Shown: positions 8,923 to 17,550 of the stretch, piece after piece
Layout of the letters: each line of letters opens with the position of its first letter
Position numbering within the stretch: the first letter of the stretch is position 1
Assembly: GCF_020447315.1 (NCBI RefSeq)
Contig: NZ_JAJADQ010000009.1
Location: 62,001 to 126,000 of the forward strand
Reading direction: 5' to 3'
Source: Hymenobacter nitidus
GTDB taxonomy: Bacteria > Bacteroidota > Bacteroidia > Cytophagales > Hymenobacteraceae
DNA: 64,000 nucleotides
Made by a program: the position numbers and the translations under genes
The notes under the pieces: generated by a model
Told to the model about the DNA's origin: nothing
Database searches by the model: none
What the model saw: only the letters and a program-made list of their open reading frames with translations

Positions 8923-11148
8923 ATGAAAACATCTTTCCTGCTGAAGTCCATTTTACTGCTTACTGCTGTGCTTGAGACAAGCCCCGGGCAGGCCCGGAAT
9001 CCGGCGCTGGCATCGGCTGTTGCAGCGCGTAGCAACAGCCTGCGGCGCGCGGCCAACGTGGATGTAACCACCACGCTCAGCGGCCCTGCCACGCTGGGCG
9101 CGGGCGTTTCGTCGGGCACCTACACGGCCACCTTTACCAACAACGGCCCCGGCGACGCCTTCGACGTAACCCAGCGCGTAGCCCTGCCCACCGGCGCCAC
9201 ACTCTCGGCGGCTCAGCGGGCGGCCCTGCCCGGCACGGCTACCTTCGATTCTAACACGGCTACCATCAACTTCGGCACCACGGTGCTGGCCAAAGACGGC
9301 TTCAAAACCTACTCGTTCAGCTTCACGGTGCCCACCACCCAGGGCCCGGCCTCGCTGACCAGCACCGTGGGCACCAGCTCCAACCAGGCCTCCAACAAAG
9401 ACCCCGACCAGGCCCGGCTGGACGTGACCATCACGGCCGGTAACTTCTTCGTGACCAACGACGACAGCAACGAGGTGCCGGCCAATGGCACCAAGACCGG
9501 CAACATTATCCTCAACGACCCCAACCCGGCCAACCTGCCTAACAGCGCCTTCAGTGTGCAGCTGGTAACGGGGCCCATGAACGGCAACGTGACGCTGAAT
9601 CCTGACGGCAGCTACAGCTACACGCCCAACAGCGGCTACCTCGGTCCCGACAGCTTCAGCTACCTGATCAACGTGCCCTCCACCACGCCGCCCACTTCCA
9701 ACGTGTCGACGGTGAGCCTGAACGTGTACGATGCCAGCCTGGTCTGCCTCAGCGGCACGGGCACCAACCTGCTGACCAACTCCAGCTTTACGGCCGGCAA
9801 CTCGGGCTTCAGCTCGGCCTACGGCTACGCCGGCACGGGTGCTACCAGCCTGCAGCCTGAGGGCAAGTACATGGTGGGCTCCAGCGCGGGTAGCTACCAC
9901 AACAACTTTGCCGGCACGGGCCGCACCGGCGCCAACGACAACTTCATGATTGTCAACGGCTCGGCCGACCTGAGCGTGGTGTATTCGCAGACCGTGACGG
10001 TACAGCCCAACCGCTACTACACGTTTTCAGCCTACGCTTCGAGCGTGAACACCAGCAACCCGGCCCAGCTGGGTTTCGTGATTAATGGCAAGTCCACCTC
10101 GTCGGTTACTACCCTCTCGACGGCCGAAAACGACTTCGTGCAGATTACGGACCTCTGGTTTTCGGGTAGCAACACGTCGGCCGTTATTGAAATCCGGGAC
10201 GTCAACAAAGTGGCCAGCGGCAACGACTTCGGCCTCGACGACATCTACATCGGCACCTGCGCCGTGTCGTTGGTAGTCAACAACGTGCGCAACGCCCGGC
10301 TCAACAACGAGGCGGCGGCCCTGGCTATTTCGGCCCTGAGTGCTACCGTAACCAGCGGCCCGGCCGTGGGCAGCTTCACCATCCAGACCCTACCCGCCCC
10401 AGCCAGCGGCATCCTGTACCTGAACGGCGCGGCCGTGCTGCCCGGCCAGGTGATTCCCGTGGCCCAGGCCGACCAGCTTTCCTTCGACCCCGCCCCCGGC
10501 TACGTGGGCACCGCCACCTTCACCTACACCGGCTCCGACACCAGCGGCTCGGGCAGCAACAACACCGCTACGTTCTCCATTCCGGTGGAAAGCACGCCCC
10601 TGCCCGTCGAATTGGCCGCCTTCTCGGCCCGGCCCCTGGGCAACCTCGACGCGCAGCTAGCCTGGAGCACGGCCCAGGAGCTGAACAACGACCATTTCGA
10701 CATTGAGCGCAGCTTCGACCAGGAGGCCTTCACGGTAGTTGCTACCGTGGCCGGCCAGGGCACCACCAGCGCCGCCACCCACTACCGCTTCACCGACAAA
10801 GCCGTGGGCAAGGGCAACAGCCGCACGGTGTACTACCGCCTGCACCAGGTAGACCAGGACGGCACGGGCTCCTACTCGCCCGTGCGCACCGTCTTGTTCG
10901 AAGGAGCCAACCTGCTGAGCGTGTATCCCAACCCCACTACCGGCCCGGCTACCCTCGACTTGCGCGCCCTGCCCGCTAACAGCTACCAGGTAACGTTGGT
11001 CGATAATGCCGGCCGCCAGCTGCTGAGCACCGCCCTGCCCGGTGGCCAGCAGCACGTGCTGCCCCTCGACGCGCTGCCCCGCGGCACCTACGTGCTGCTC
11101 GTGCGCGGCCACAGCACTAAGTTCAGCCAGCGCCTGGTGCGCAACTAA
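8923..11148 (+). CDS. T9SS surface protein with DUF11-like and cadherin-like domains
   Basis: A 741-residue predicted cell-surface protein. I chose the ATG at 8923 because it begins a signal peptide (MKTSFLLKSILLLTAVLETS); the frame is open from 8875 but the residues there are not signal-like. Domains in order: a DUF11-like repeat (VTTTLSGPATLGAGVSSGTY, ~residues 45-160); a bacterial cadherin-like/Big domain (NDDSNEVPANGTKTGNIILN then PNSGYLGPDSFSYLI); a central jelly-roll-like region; a second cadherin-like repeat (APGYVGTATFTYTGSD); a stretch beginning PLPVELAAFSARPLG, which usually precedes the sorting domain in Bacteroidota; and a type A T9SS sorting domain from LLSVYPNPTTGPATL to the end. 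No enzyme motif is visible. An adhesin or matrix role is inference. Confidence 0.85.
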   Translation: MKTSFLLKSILLLTAVLETSPGQARNPALASAVAARSNSLRRAANVDVTTTLSGPATLGAGVSSGTYTATFTNNGPGDAFDVTQRVALPTGATLSAAQRAALPGTATFDSNTATINFGTTVLAKDGFKTYSFSFTVPTTQGPASLTSTVGTSSNQASNKDPDQARLDVTITAGNFFVTNDDSNEVPANGTKTGNIILNDPNPANLPNSAFSVQLVTGPMNGNVTLNPDGSYSYTPNSGYLGPDSFSYLINVPSTTPPTSNVSTVSLNVYDASLVCLSGTGTNLLTNSSFTAGNSGFSSAYGYAGTGATSLQPEGKYMVGSSAGSYHNNFAGTGRTGANDNFMIVNGSADLSVVYSQTVTVQPNRYYTFSAYASSVNTSNPAQLGFVINGKSTSSVTTLSTAENDFVQITDLWFSGSNTSAVIEIRDVNKVASGNDFGLDDIYIGTCAVSLVVNNVRNARLNNEAAALAISALSATVTSGPAVGSFTIQTLPAPASGILYLNGAAVLPGQVIPVAQADQLSFDPAPGYVGTATFTYTGSDTSGSGSNNTATFSIPVESTPLPVELAAFSARPLGNLDAQLAWSTAQELNNDHFDIERSFDQEAFTVVATVAGQGTTSAATHYRFTDKAVGKGNSRTVYYRLHQVDQDGTGSYSPVRTVLFEGANLLSVYPNPTTGPATLDLRALPANSYQVTLVDNAGRQLLSTALPGGQQHVLPLDALPRGTYVLLVRGHSTKFSQRLVRN

Positions 11149-11170
11149 GGCGCAAAGCCCGGCTTTAGTC

Positions 11171-11217
11171 AGCCACAAAAAAGCCCTTGCCACCGTGGCA
11201 AGGGCTTTTTTGTGGCT
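11171..11217. terminator. Long perfect-stem terminator, probably bidirectional
   Basis: A 23-bp perfect inverted repeat with a single central base reads AGCCACAAAAAAGCCC outward on the left arm. It carries a T tract on one strand and the matching A tract on the other. The outer arms recur in the terminator at 28519-28571. Confidence 0.85.
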
Positions 11218-11426
11218 ATAGCCAACGCGCTGACTGCTGACTGTCCGGTATAAAACCCCGGGCTGATTTCGTTTTTGCGGTATTTGAGCTGGCATGTCAA
11301 TCCGCTGCGCTTCTTCCGTTATTTTTGCCGTTCCCCGGCGGCAACCGGGGCGTTATTCTCTGCTTTTCCTATCTGTTTTGCCACTCCCGGCTTTGCTCCC
11401 GGGCGTGCGACCCTGCTTATCCACTG

Positions 11427-12746
11427 ATGCCTATCAAACACCGCTTTACCCTGCCCCTGCTCAGTACGCTCATTTCCTTGCTGCCCGGTTTGGCCCTGGC
11501 CCAGTCGCGGGCCAAGGACGTGCCCGGCTACGTCGTGACAACGGCCGGCGACACGCTGCGGGGCCTGATCAGCATTCCACACTTCGTAACGGAGCAGGGC
11601 ATCAGCGTGCGGCCCGCGGCCAAGGCCCCCGCCCGCCAGCTGAGTGCGGCCGAGGTACGCGTCATTGGCTTGCAGGACCAGCGCCGCTTTCTCCGGCAAA
11701 CTGTGGCTGCCAGCCGCAACCCCGAAACCGGCGTAGTCGACTCGGCCACCATCCTGGTGCAGCACCTGGTGGGGGGCGCGGCCAACCTCTACCGCTACAA
11801 CCACAATGCGGCCCGCCACGCCGGCCGCTCGGAGGGGGCCTCGGCCGCGGTGCAGTACTTCATCGACCAGCAAGGCTCCAGCCTGGTGCCCCTGCGCCGC
11901 CCCACCTACGAGCCCGTGCTGACGGCCCTGTTTAAAGACTGCCCGCCCGTGGTACAGGCCCTGCTCCGCACCGGTTTCACCGAAGACAAGCTCGGCAACC
12001 TGACCCTGCGCTACGACACGCTGTGCCAGGCCACCACCCCCGCCACCGACTACCGCCCGCGCCACGAGCCCCTGTTTGGGCAGCGCCTGCTCAGCGTGCG
12101 GGTGGCCGCCCAGCAAACCAAGTTCTACCACCCCTCTTCCTACTATTTCCACCCCGACCAGGCCGAGCGCATCACCCGCCCCGCCCTGGGCCTGGAAATG
12201 CGCTTTGCCAACGCCGGCCCCTGGTCCGTCATCGTGGGCGGCACCTACGCCCGGCAGCGCGGCGAGTCGACGCGGACGGAAACGGCCGTGCCCGGTACCC
12301 TCAACGCCGGTCAGCCCCTGGTGCTCACCAGCACCATCGACGTGAAAACCCTGCAGGTGCCCGTGCTGGCGCGCTACACCCTAGGCCACGGCCGCCTGCG
12401 CCCCTACCTGGCCGGGGGCCTGGTGCTGGGCTGGCTCTTCGACGACCATACCTCCCTGGCCTACGCCAAGCTGACCTACATCGGTACGGCCGAATCCTTC
12501 TACCGTGACGACGTAGTGAGCCTGCGCGCCGACCGGGGCCCGCGCTTTACCCTAGGCACGGCCCTGCGGCTGGGCTTGCAAGTGAAAAACGCGGGCCGCA
12601 TTTCGCCCCTGCTGGAGCTGCAGTACGGCACCGGGCGCGACCGGGAGCAGAATCCCGGTGCCCTCACCAACCTGTATGGCCAACGGGAAAGCATGGGTTA
12701 CCTGCACTACCAAAGCCTGAGCCTGACCACCGGCATCGAGTTTTAA
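11427..12746 (+). CDS. Predicted outer-membrane beta-barrel protein, function unknown
   Basis: A 439-residue protein with a signal peptide (MPIKHRFTLPLLSTLISLLP, cut near ALAQ). It then has a domain beginning KDVPGYVVTTAGDTLRGLIS, typical of uncharacterised Bacteroidota envelope proteins. The C-terminal half (~residues 215-439) alternates polar and hydrophobic residues in beta-strand fashion, with repeated segments such as TLGTALRLGLQ, and ends in Phe (TGIEF). This suggests a small outer-membrane barrel of the PorT type. The upstream in-frame start at 11325 would place ~34 residues before the signal peptide, so I prefer 11427. Function is not recognised. Confidence 0.75.
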   Translation: MPIKHRFTLPLLSTLISLLPGLALAQSRAKDVPGYVVTTAGDTLRGLISIPHFVTEQGISVRPAAKAPARQLSAAEVRVIGLQDQRRFLRQTVAASRNPETGVVDSATILVQHLVGGAANLYRYNHNAARHAGRSEGASAAVQYFIDQQGSSLVPLRRPTYEPVLTALFKDCPPVVQALLRTGFTEDKLGNLTLRYDTLCQATTPATDYRPRHEPLFGQRLLSVRVAAQQTKFYHPSSYYFHPDQAERITRPALGLEMRFANAGPWSVIVGGTYARQRGESTRTETAVPGTLNAGQPLVLTSTIDVKTLQVPVLARYTLGHGRLRPYLAGGLVLGWLFDDHTSLAYAKLTYIGTAESFYRDDVVSLRADRGPRFTLGTALRLGLQVKNAGRISPLLELQYGTGRDREQNPGALTNLYGQRESMGYLHYQSLSLTTGIEF

Positions 12747-12811
12747 GCCTGGCTCTAACCCAAGCCGACTGCTCACTTCACCGTCTCCTCTTCCTGCTTT
12801 TTCGGCATTCG

Positions 12812-13372
12812 ATGGCACGTATTTTCGGCTGGCTTTTCCTCGTGCTGGCTTCCCTGAGTGCCCGGGCCCAAACCAACTGGCCCACCACCCGCCTCGACGA
12901 GCAGGCCACCGTGCAGATGCCCTACGAAGGCACCCTGGAAGAGGACAAGGAGTTTCGGGGCGCTCAGCTGTTCAAAACCACCACCTCGGATAACGACTTT
13001 GCAGTGCTGCGGGTAGACCTGCGCTACATTCCCGACTACAACCCCGATGCGGTGCTTACGGAAGCGGGCCTGAGCAAGCTCTACGACAAGCTCGCCCGGC
13101 AGTACAACCGCACGGTTTTTAAGGGCAAGCTGGTGTCGCGGGGCAATATTCTGCTGGCCGGCCGCCCGGCCCGGGCCACGCGCTACCGGGGCTTCGACGA
13201 GCATTACCAGCTGCCCATCCACATCGAAACCATCTGGGTGTGGCAGGGCGATGCGCTCTACCAGTTTATCTGCTCCTATAGCCTGCCCGAGGAAGCCGGC
13301 GCCCAGACCGACAAGCGCCGGTTTTTCTCGTCCGTGCGCTTCGGGCCCGAGGACACGGGCAAAAAGCTCTAA
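12812..13372 (+). CDS. Hypothetical secreted protein
   Basis: A 186-residue protein with a signal peptide (MARIFGWLFLVLASLSARAQ) and no recognised motif. The mature part is rich in beta-prone segments (FAVLRVDLRYIPDY, ALYQFICSYSLPEE) and contains one Cys. It starts 66 bases after the barrel gene, so the two could form an envelope-protein transcription unit. A periplasmic location is inferred; function is unknown. Confidence 0.72.
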   Translation: MARIFGWLFLVLASLSARAQTNWPTTRLDEQATVQMPYEGTLEEDKEFRGAQLFKTTTSDNDFAVLRVDLRYIPDYNPDAVLTEAGLSKLYDKLARQYNRTVFKGKLVSRGNILLAGRPARATRYRGFDEHYQLPIHIETIWVWQGDALYQFICSYSLPEEAGAQTDKRRFFSSVRFGPEDTGKKL

Positions 13373-13472
13373 CCTAGCCGCGCTTCCGGCCAAGCCAATT
13401 CCCCTCCCAGCTTTTACAAAAACCCCTCTCTGCGAAACCTTTAGCACTGGGGTCAGTAAAAAATGCGTGGTT

Positions 13473-13489
13473 ACTTTGAAATACAAAGT
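13473..13489. promoter_or_regulatory. Candidate operator, ACTTTG-N5-CAAAGT palindrome
   Basis: A perfect 6-bp inverted repeat with a 5-base spacer lies in the 294-base gap before the membrane protein gene at 13667. Its left half (TTACTTTG) is one base off the Bacteroidota -7 box TAnnTTTG, so a repressor bound here would cover the promoter. The remaining gap holds no gene I can support. Confidence 0.4.
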
Positions 13490-13666
13490 TCTTTCATTTG
13501 CTTTGTGTCGTTGCTGCTCCCAACCTTTCTGCCGGTGCTCACCGCCCGATAGAGAGCCTCCGGAAAACTCCGCTTGCCTGCTCCGGCCCCACGGCCCGCT
13601 TTGCCCGCCCCTGGGGCTTGTTTTTAGACCATTCTCCTGTCCTCATCACCTCAACGCATTTCACTC

Positions 13667-14242
13667 ATGACCTTCTCCCAAAGCATTCTGCGCATTGCGC
13701 TGGCTACGGCCCTCATCCTAACGATTCCCCTGGTGGCTATGCAGTTCACCCCGGAAGTGGTCTGGACGCTCTCGGATTTCGTCTTTGCCGGCGTCCTGTT
13801 GTTTGGTACGGGCCTCGCCTTTCTGCTGCTGGCCAGCAAGGGTGGCAACCTGGCCTACCGGCTGGCGGCGGGCGTAGCGGTAGCCGCGGGCTTCCTGCTG
13901 ATCTGGGCGAATATGGCCGTGGGCCTCGTTGGCAGCGAAGACAACCCTGTGAATCTGCTCTACGCCGCGGTACTGGCCGTTGCCATCATCGGGGCCGTGG
14001 CGGCGCGCTTCCGGCCCGTGGGCATGTCCAACGCCATGTTTGCCGCCTCCCTGACCTACGTGCTCATCACCATCATTGCCCTGTTTCTGTGGAAGCCCGC
14101 CGGCGCGGCCGCCGAGCCCCAGGTGGGTTTGATTAACGTAATAGGCGCCAACGCCCTGTTTGCCGCGCTGTGGGCCGCCGCGGGCCTGCTGTTCCGCCGC
14201 GCCGCCACGGCCGGCCCCGATTCGGGCCGCCAGCTGGCCTAG
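13667..14242 (+). CDS. Hypothetical multi-pass membrane protein
   Basis: A 191-residue integral membrane protein with about six hydrophobic segments (near residues 8-27, 36-54, 64-82, 95-112, 122-143, 157-178) joined by short loops. It has no charged signature or recognised family motif. The C-terminus is short and polar (RRAATAGPDSGRQLA). An ACTTTG-N5-CAAAGT palindrome lies ~180 bases upstream. No functional partner is visible. Confidence 0.72.
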   Translation: MTFSQSILRIALATALILTIPLVAMQFTPEVVWTLSDFVFAGVLLFGTGLAFLLLASKGGNLAYRLAAGVAVAAGFLLIWANMAVGLVGSEDNPVNLLYAAVLAVAIIGAVAARFRPVGMSNAMFAASLTYVLITIIALFLWKPAGAAAEPQVGLINVIGANALFAALWAAAGLLFRRAATAGPDSGRQLA

Positions 14243-14750
14243 ACTACCTGCTCTGCCGCCCGTGCTGCAACGGGTTGACGGAGGGTAAAAAGTGAAGTAA
14301 GTAGCTTACCCGGGCCGGGTTCGTCGGTCTGCTCCTGGTTGTTCCGGCAATCAGGCCAGCAGCCCCCGAACCCGGCCTTTCTGTTGCTGTTTGCTCCAAA
14401 AACTGTCGCAAATCCCGACCTCCGGCCCCGACGATCCGCGGCCTGGTTTCGAGGCTCCGCGGTACGGTCCCGAGGCTCCGCGGTGCAGCCCCACTCGTTG
14501 CGGGTGTGGCCCCGGGCGTCCGCGGTATGGTTTCAGGTCTCCGCGCCCTGGTTTTGGGGTTTTGCGGTGTGGTTTCAATCGTCCGCGGCCCGGTTGCGGC
14601 GTTTCGCGGCACGGTCACACTTATTCGGTTCTACTGTCGTGTTAATCCCGCGGAATTCCGCTATTCTTAACGCTCTATTCTGCCCTATTCTATTACGCCC
14701 TATTCCAACGCCCGGTATTCTCCTTTTTATCTTTCTACTCCCATCCCAGA
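14243..14750. other. Intergenic region carrying tandem repeats
   Basis: About 508 bases. The centre is a 21-bp tandem array, listed separately. To its right (14661-14705) the sequence CTATTC recurs several times at ~10-15-base spacing, just upstream of the next gene. Open frames span this stretch on both strands only because the repeat length is a multiple of three. Their products are low-complexity heptad-like repeats, and I do not call them genes. Confidence 0.6.
14433..14620. repeat. 21-bp imperfect tandem repeat, about nine units
   Basis: Units start at 14433, 14454, 14475, 14496, 14517, 14538, 14559, 14580 and 14601 in exact 21-base register. The rough consensus is (C/G)(G/C)TCCGCGGTNTGGTTTC followed by a variable tail. 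Many units contain the palindrome CCGCGG. There are no unique spacers, so it is not a CRISPR. Confidence 0.8.
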
Positions 14751-15446
14751 ATGTTTACCACCAAACAGGATAACCGCCTTACCGCGGCCGAAAACGTAGC
14801 CGCCGCCCTCCAGCAGGACGCCAGCCCCTACACCCAGGACAAAGCCCTCCAGCAGATCAGCCAGGAGCTGACCGTCCTGCTCCAGGCCCTGCAGCCCCTG
14901 CGCCAACAGGGCGTCCGGACTGCCAGCCAGGGCATCACCAAAACCAAGAGCCAGCGCCGCCAGCAGCTCGCTACCAGCGCCGCCGAAGTAGCCGGCGACC
15001 TGTACTCCTACGCCACCGACCAGCAAAACCGCAGCCTCCAAACCAGCGCCGACTACAACTATTCCAGCCTCGTCAAGCTGCGCGCCACCGCCCTCACCGA
15101 CCTAACGCAGCACATCTACGACGAAGCCCAAACCCACAAAACGGCCCTTCTCGACTACGGCCTCACCCCCGCCCGCCTCCAGGAGCTGAAAGACGCCCTC
15201 ACCGCCTTCAGCAGCACCAAAAACGACCCGCGCCAGCAAGTCACCGAAGGCAAAGCCGCCCGCATCGCCATCAAGGGCCAGTTCAGCCAGCTCGCCACCC
15301 TGCTCGAAGACCGCCTCGACCGCAGCCTGCGCAAGTACGCCCGCTCCGCCCCTGCCTTCTACCACCGCCTCACCGCCGCCCGCCTAGTCATCGACCGGCC
15401 GGGCAGCCAAAGAGGCAGCGGAGAAGGTGAAACCCCGAAACCATAG
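14751..15446 (+). CDS. Hypothetical alpha-helical protein
   Basis: A 231-residue protein with no signal peptide or membrane segment. It is rich in Gln, Ala, Leu and Thr and is predicted to be almost entirely helical, with coiled-coil-like stretches (e.g. QISQELTVLLQALQPLRQQG and EGKAARIAIKGQFSQLATLL). Codon use is strongly GC-rich and C-ending, like the surrounding chromosome. I know no characterised family for it. It is followed by an intrinsic terminator and then the AT-rich ATPase gene. Confidence 0.72.
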   Translation: MFTTKQDNRLTAAENVAAALQQDASPYTQDKALQQISQELTVLLQALQPLRQQGVRTASQGITKTKSQRRQQLATSAAEVAGDLYSYATDQQNRSLQTSADYNYSSLVKLRATALTDLTQHIYDEAQTHKTALLDYGLTPARLQELKDALTAFSSTKNDPRQQVTEGKAARIAIKGQFSQLATLLEDRLDRSLRKYARSAPAFYHRLTAARLVIDRPGSQRGSGEGETPKP

Positions 15447-15525
15447 TAAATGACGTTGCCCATCATATTAAACCTACTAAAGTACGTTCATTGCTTCGCA
15501 CAATAACTTTTCTTAACCCATTGAA

Positions 15526-15562
15526 AGACCCACACCCTAAATCCCGGTGTGGGCCTTTTTAT
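15526..15562 (+). terminator. Intrinsic terminator
   Basis: The hairpin CCCACACC / GGTGTGGG (15529-15536 with 15546-15553) is followed by CCTTTTTA. It closes the transcript of the helical protein gene at 14751-15446. Confidence 0.75.
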
Positions 15563-15600
15563 TACTATAGGGTAAACTAGGGAACTATGTTCGAACTCCG

Positions 15601-15608
15601 TAATTTTG
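15601..15608 (+). promoter_or_regulatory. Possible -7 box of the AT-rich ATPase gene
   Basis: TAATTTTG matches the Bacteroidota -7 consensus TAnnTTTG and lies 113 bases before the ATG. No TTG element sits at the right distance upstream, so support is weak. Confidence 0.3.
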
Positions 15609-15721
15609 AACATTAGAATAGCTACTCTACTAGCACCAGCTCGTTATCTAGAAACAGAATTCCCAACTCCTGGAAGTTAGTTAAAATCATCCCCCTCAAA
15701 GGCCCCATAAAGAACCATCCA

Positions 15722-17410
15722 ATGAAAAAACCTCTACCAAAAAAGAAAAATCATTCTGAAGGAAAAAAGCCTGACAGCAAGTTTAAATTCAACAAACTAC
15801 AAAGTATTGGTGCACCCGATGCTGAATCAGACCATAACCTAAACAGAGTATTTATCGAGAATGGTGAGGTGGACGTTCTACGTGATGTAACGGACGCAAA
15901 ATGCATAATAATTGGCAGAACAGGCTCAGGTAAATCGGCCCTGATAAAAAGACTTGAAGAAGTTGTACCAAAGATTACAAGGATAGAACCGGAGTCTATG
16001 TCCCTTAAATTTTTAAGCAATTCCACTATATTAAGATATTTTAGAGAACTAGATGTGAATTTAAGTTTTTTCTATAAAGTTTTATGGAAACATGTTTTCA
16101 TAGTTGAAATACTTAAATTATATATCGCCGAAGATGGAAAGAAGAAAGAACAATTCTTTGACGGTCTAATAGAAAGAATTACACGCTTTGGCAGGCCTAA
16201 CCCTTCGAAACGCAAAGCAATTGAATATCTACAAAACTGGTCAGAGTCTTTTTGGCTACAGGCAGAACACAGAGTTAAAGAATTAGAAGAAGAAGTTGGG
16301 AGGAAATTCACTGCTGCTACTGGAATAAAGGCAGGTATATCTTCCGTAGATCTTAAACACGAGGGAAATGAATCAGTAAAAACAAAAAGTGAAATAAAGA
16401 CAAAAGCAGAACAAGTAATAAGTGAAATACAAGCCACCGAGCTAGTTGAAATTATTGGCATATTAAAAACTGATATTCTCAACAATCAACAAAGAAAGTA
16501 TTTCATTGTAATAGATGATCTAGACAAAGAGTGGGTATCAGCACAAATCGTGTATGACATAATAGCTGCAATGATTGAAGTAATAAAAGAGTTCCAGGTA
16601 TTTCAAGGCGTCAAAATCATAATTGCATTAAGAGACAACTTACATCAACTAGTATTTTCTGCCCAAGAGCATAGAGGGGGACAAAGGGAAAAATTCGCTA
16701 GCCTGTATCTTAATCTCGAATGGGACAATAGGAGTTTAAAAGAATTAATCAATCAAAGATTGAAATTATTATCCGATAATACAGTAGATGTATCTGCGGT
16801 TTTTGAAAAATCGCATAAAGGACAAAAGAATGGTTTTGACTATGTTGTCGAAAGAACATTCATGCGTCCTAGAGATGTAATATCATTTGTAAACAAAATT
16901 ATATCCAAATCAAATTCCAGGTTTTTCTTCGAATCTAGTATAATAAAACAAGCAGAACCGGAATACTCTCTAGAAAGACTACATGCCATTGAAGACGAAT
17001 GGACTGAGAATTATGGTGACATTAGACGTCTATGGTCATCTTTTCATGGCATTTACAACGGATTTAAGTTATCTAATTTCTCAGACTCAAAGTTGACAGA
17101 TATATACTGTGATTTAGATATTATAAAAGGCTTTAAAGGTGAGTTATATTACATATTTTTAGCATGGCGAGAGGACAGAATTAAATATAAAGATTTCTTA
17201 CAAAGCTTTTTCTATATATTATTCAGAATCGGAATTGTTGGAATAAAGAAATCTGGTCAAGAAGCCACTGTATTTTTTTACTCCAAGGACAGCTTTACTA
17301 TTAAAGCTGATTTTACTTTAGAAAGCAGAATATACATTCACAAAATGTTCTATTCCGCTTTAAAAATAAATACAAAGGCATTGGAAAATGATTATTATGA
17401 ACAATCATAA
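15722..17410 (+). CDS. AT-rich P-loop ATPase, resembling the Sll1717 family (putative defence or accessory gene)
   Basis: A 562-residue cytoplasmic protein. Walker A is GRTGSGKS at residues 65-72, after the strand AKCIII. Walker B is YFIVIDDLDKEW with Asp265-Asp266. A downstream arginine-rich motif (VVERTFMRPRDVISFVNKII) resembles the sensor region of STAND/KAP-like ATPases. The Lys-rich N-terminus, the ATPase core and a C-terminal helical part of ~150 residues match my memory of proteins annotated as P-loop ATPase, Sll1717 family. The gene and its flanks are strikingly AT-rich, with many ATA, AGA and AAA codons that neighbours avoid, so recent transfer is very likely. It stands alone, and no partner effector or mobility gene is visible. 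A defence role is inference from this islet-like setting. Confidence 0.8.
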   Translation: MKKPLPKKKNHSEGKKPDSKFKFNKLQSIGAPDAESDHNLNRVFIENGEVDVLRDVTDAKCIIIGRTGSGKSALIKRLEEVVPKITRIEPESMSLKFLSNSTILRYFRELDVNLSFFYKVLWKHVFIVEILKLYIAEDGKKKEQFFDGLIERITRFGRPNPSKRKAIEYLQNWSESFWLQAEHRVKELEEEVGRKFTAATGIKAGISSVDLKHEGNESVKTKSEIKTKAEQVISEIQATELVEIIGILKTDILNNQQRKYFIVIDDLDKEWVSAQIVYDIIAAMIEVIKEFQVFQGVKIIIALRDNLHQLVFSAQEHRGGQREKFASLYLNLEWDNRSLKELINQRLKLLSDNTVDVSAVFEKSHKGQKNGFDYVVERTFMRPRDVISFVNKIISKSNSRFFFESSIIKQAEPEYSLERLHAIEDEWTENYGDIRRLWSSFHGIYNGFKLSNFSDSKLTDIYCDLDIIKGFKGELYYIFLAWREDRIKYKDFLQSFFYILFRIGIVGIKKSGQEATVFFYSKDSFTIKADFTLESRIYIHKMFYSALKINTKALENDYYEQS

Positions 17411-17550
17411 GAATGACTTAGTGTCATACTAATAATAGCCTAATACTTCTAAACCCCGCCAAAACGTCAGCAAAACCACTTCTGCACCCCGTTTGCTAGC
17501 CCCCTCGTAGAACTTCCTAACCCGAAGCCTACCTAAGACTCTAGCAAGCC

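Noticed and set aside
14433..14620. CRISPR array
   Set aside because: The 21-bp units are directly adjacent with no unique spacers, and there are no cas genes.
14339..14773. 144-residue plus-strand protein over the tandem repeats
   Set aside because: Open on several frames only because the repeat length is divisible by three; the product is a low-complexity heptad-like repeat with no start context or homologous features.
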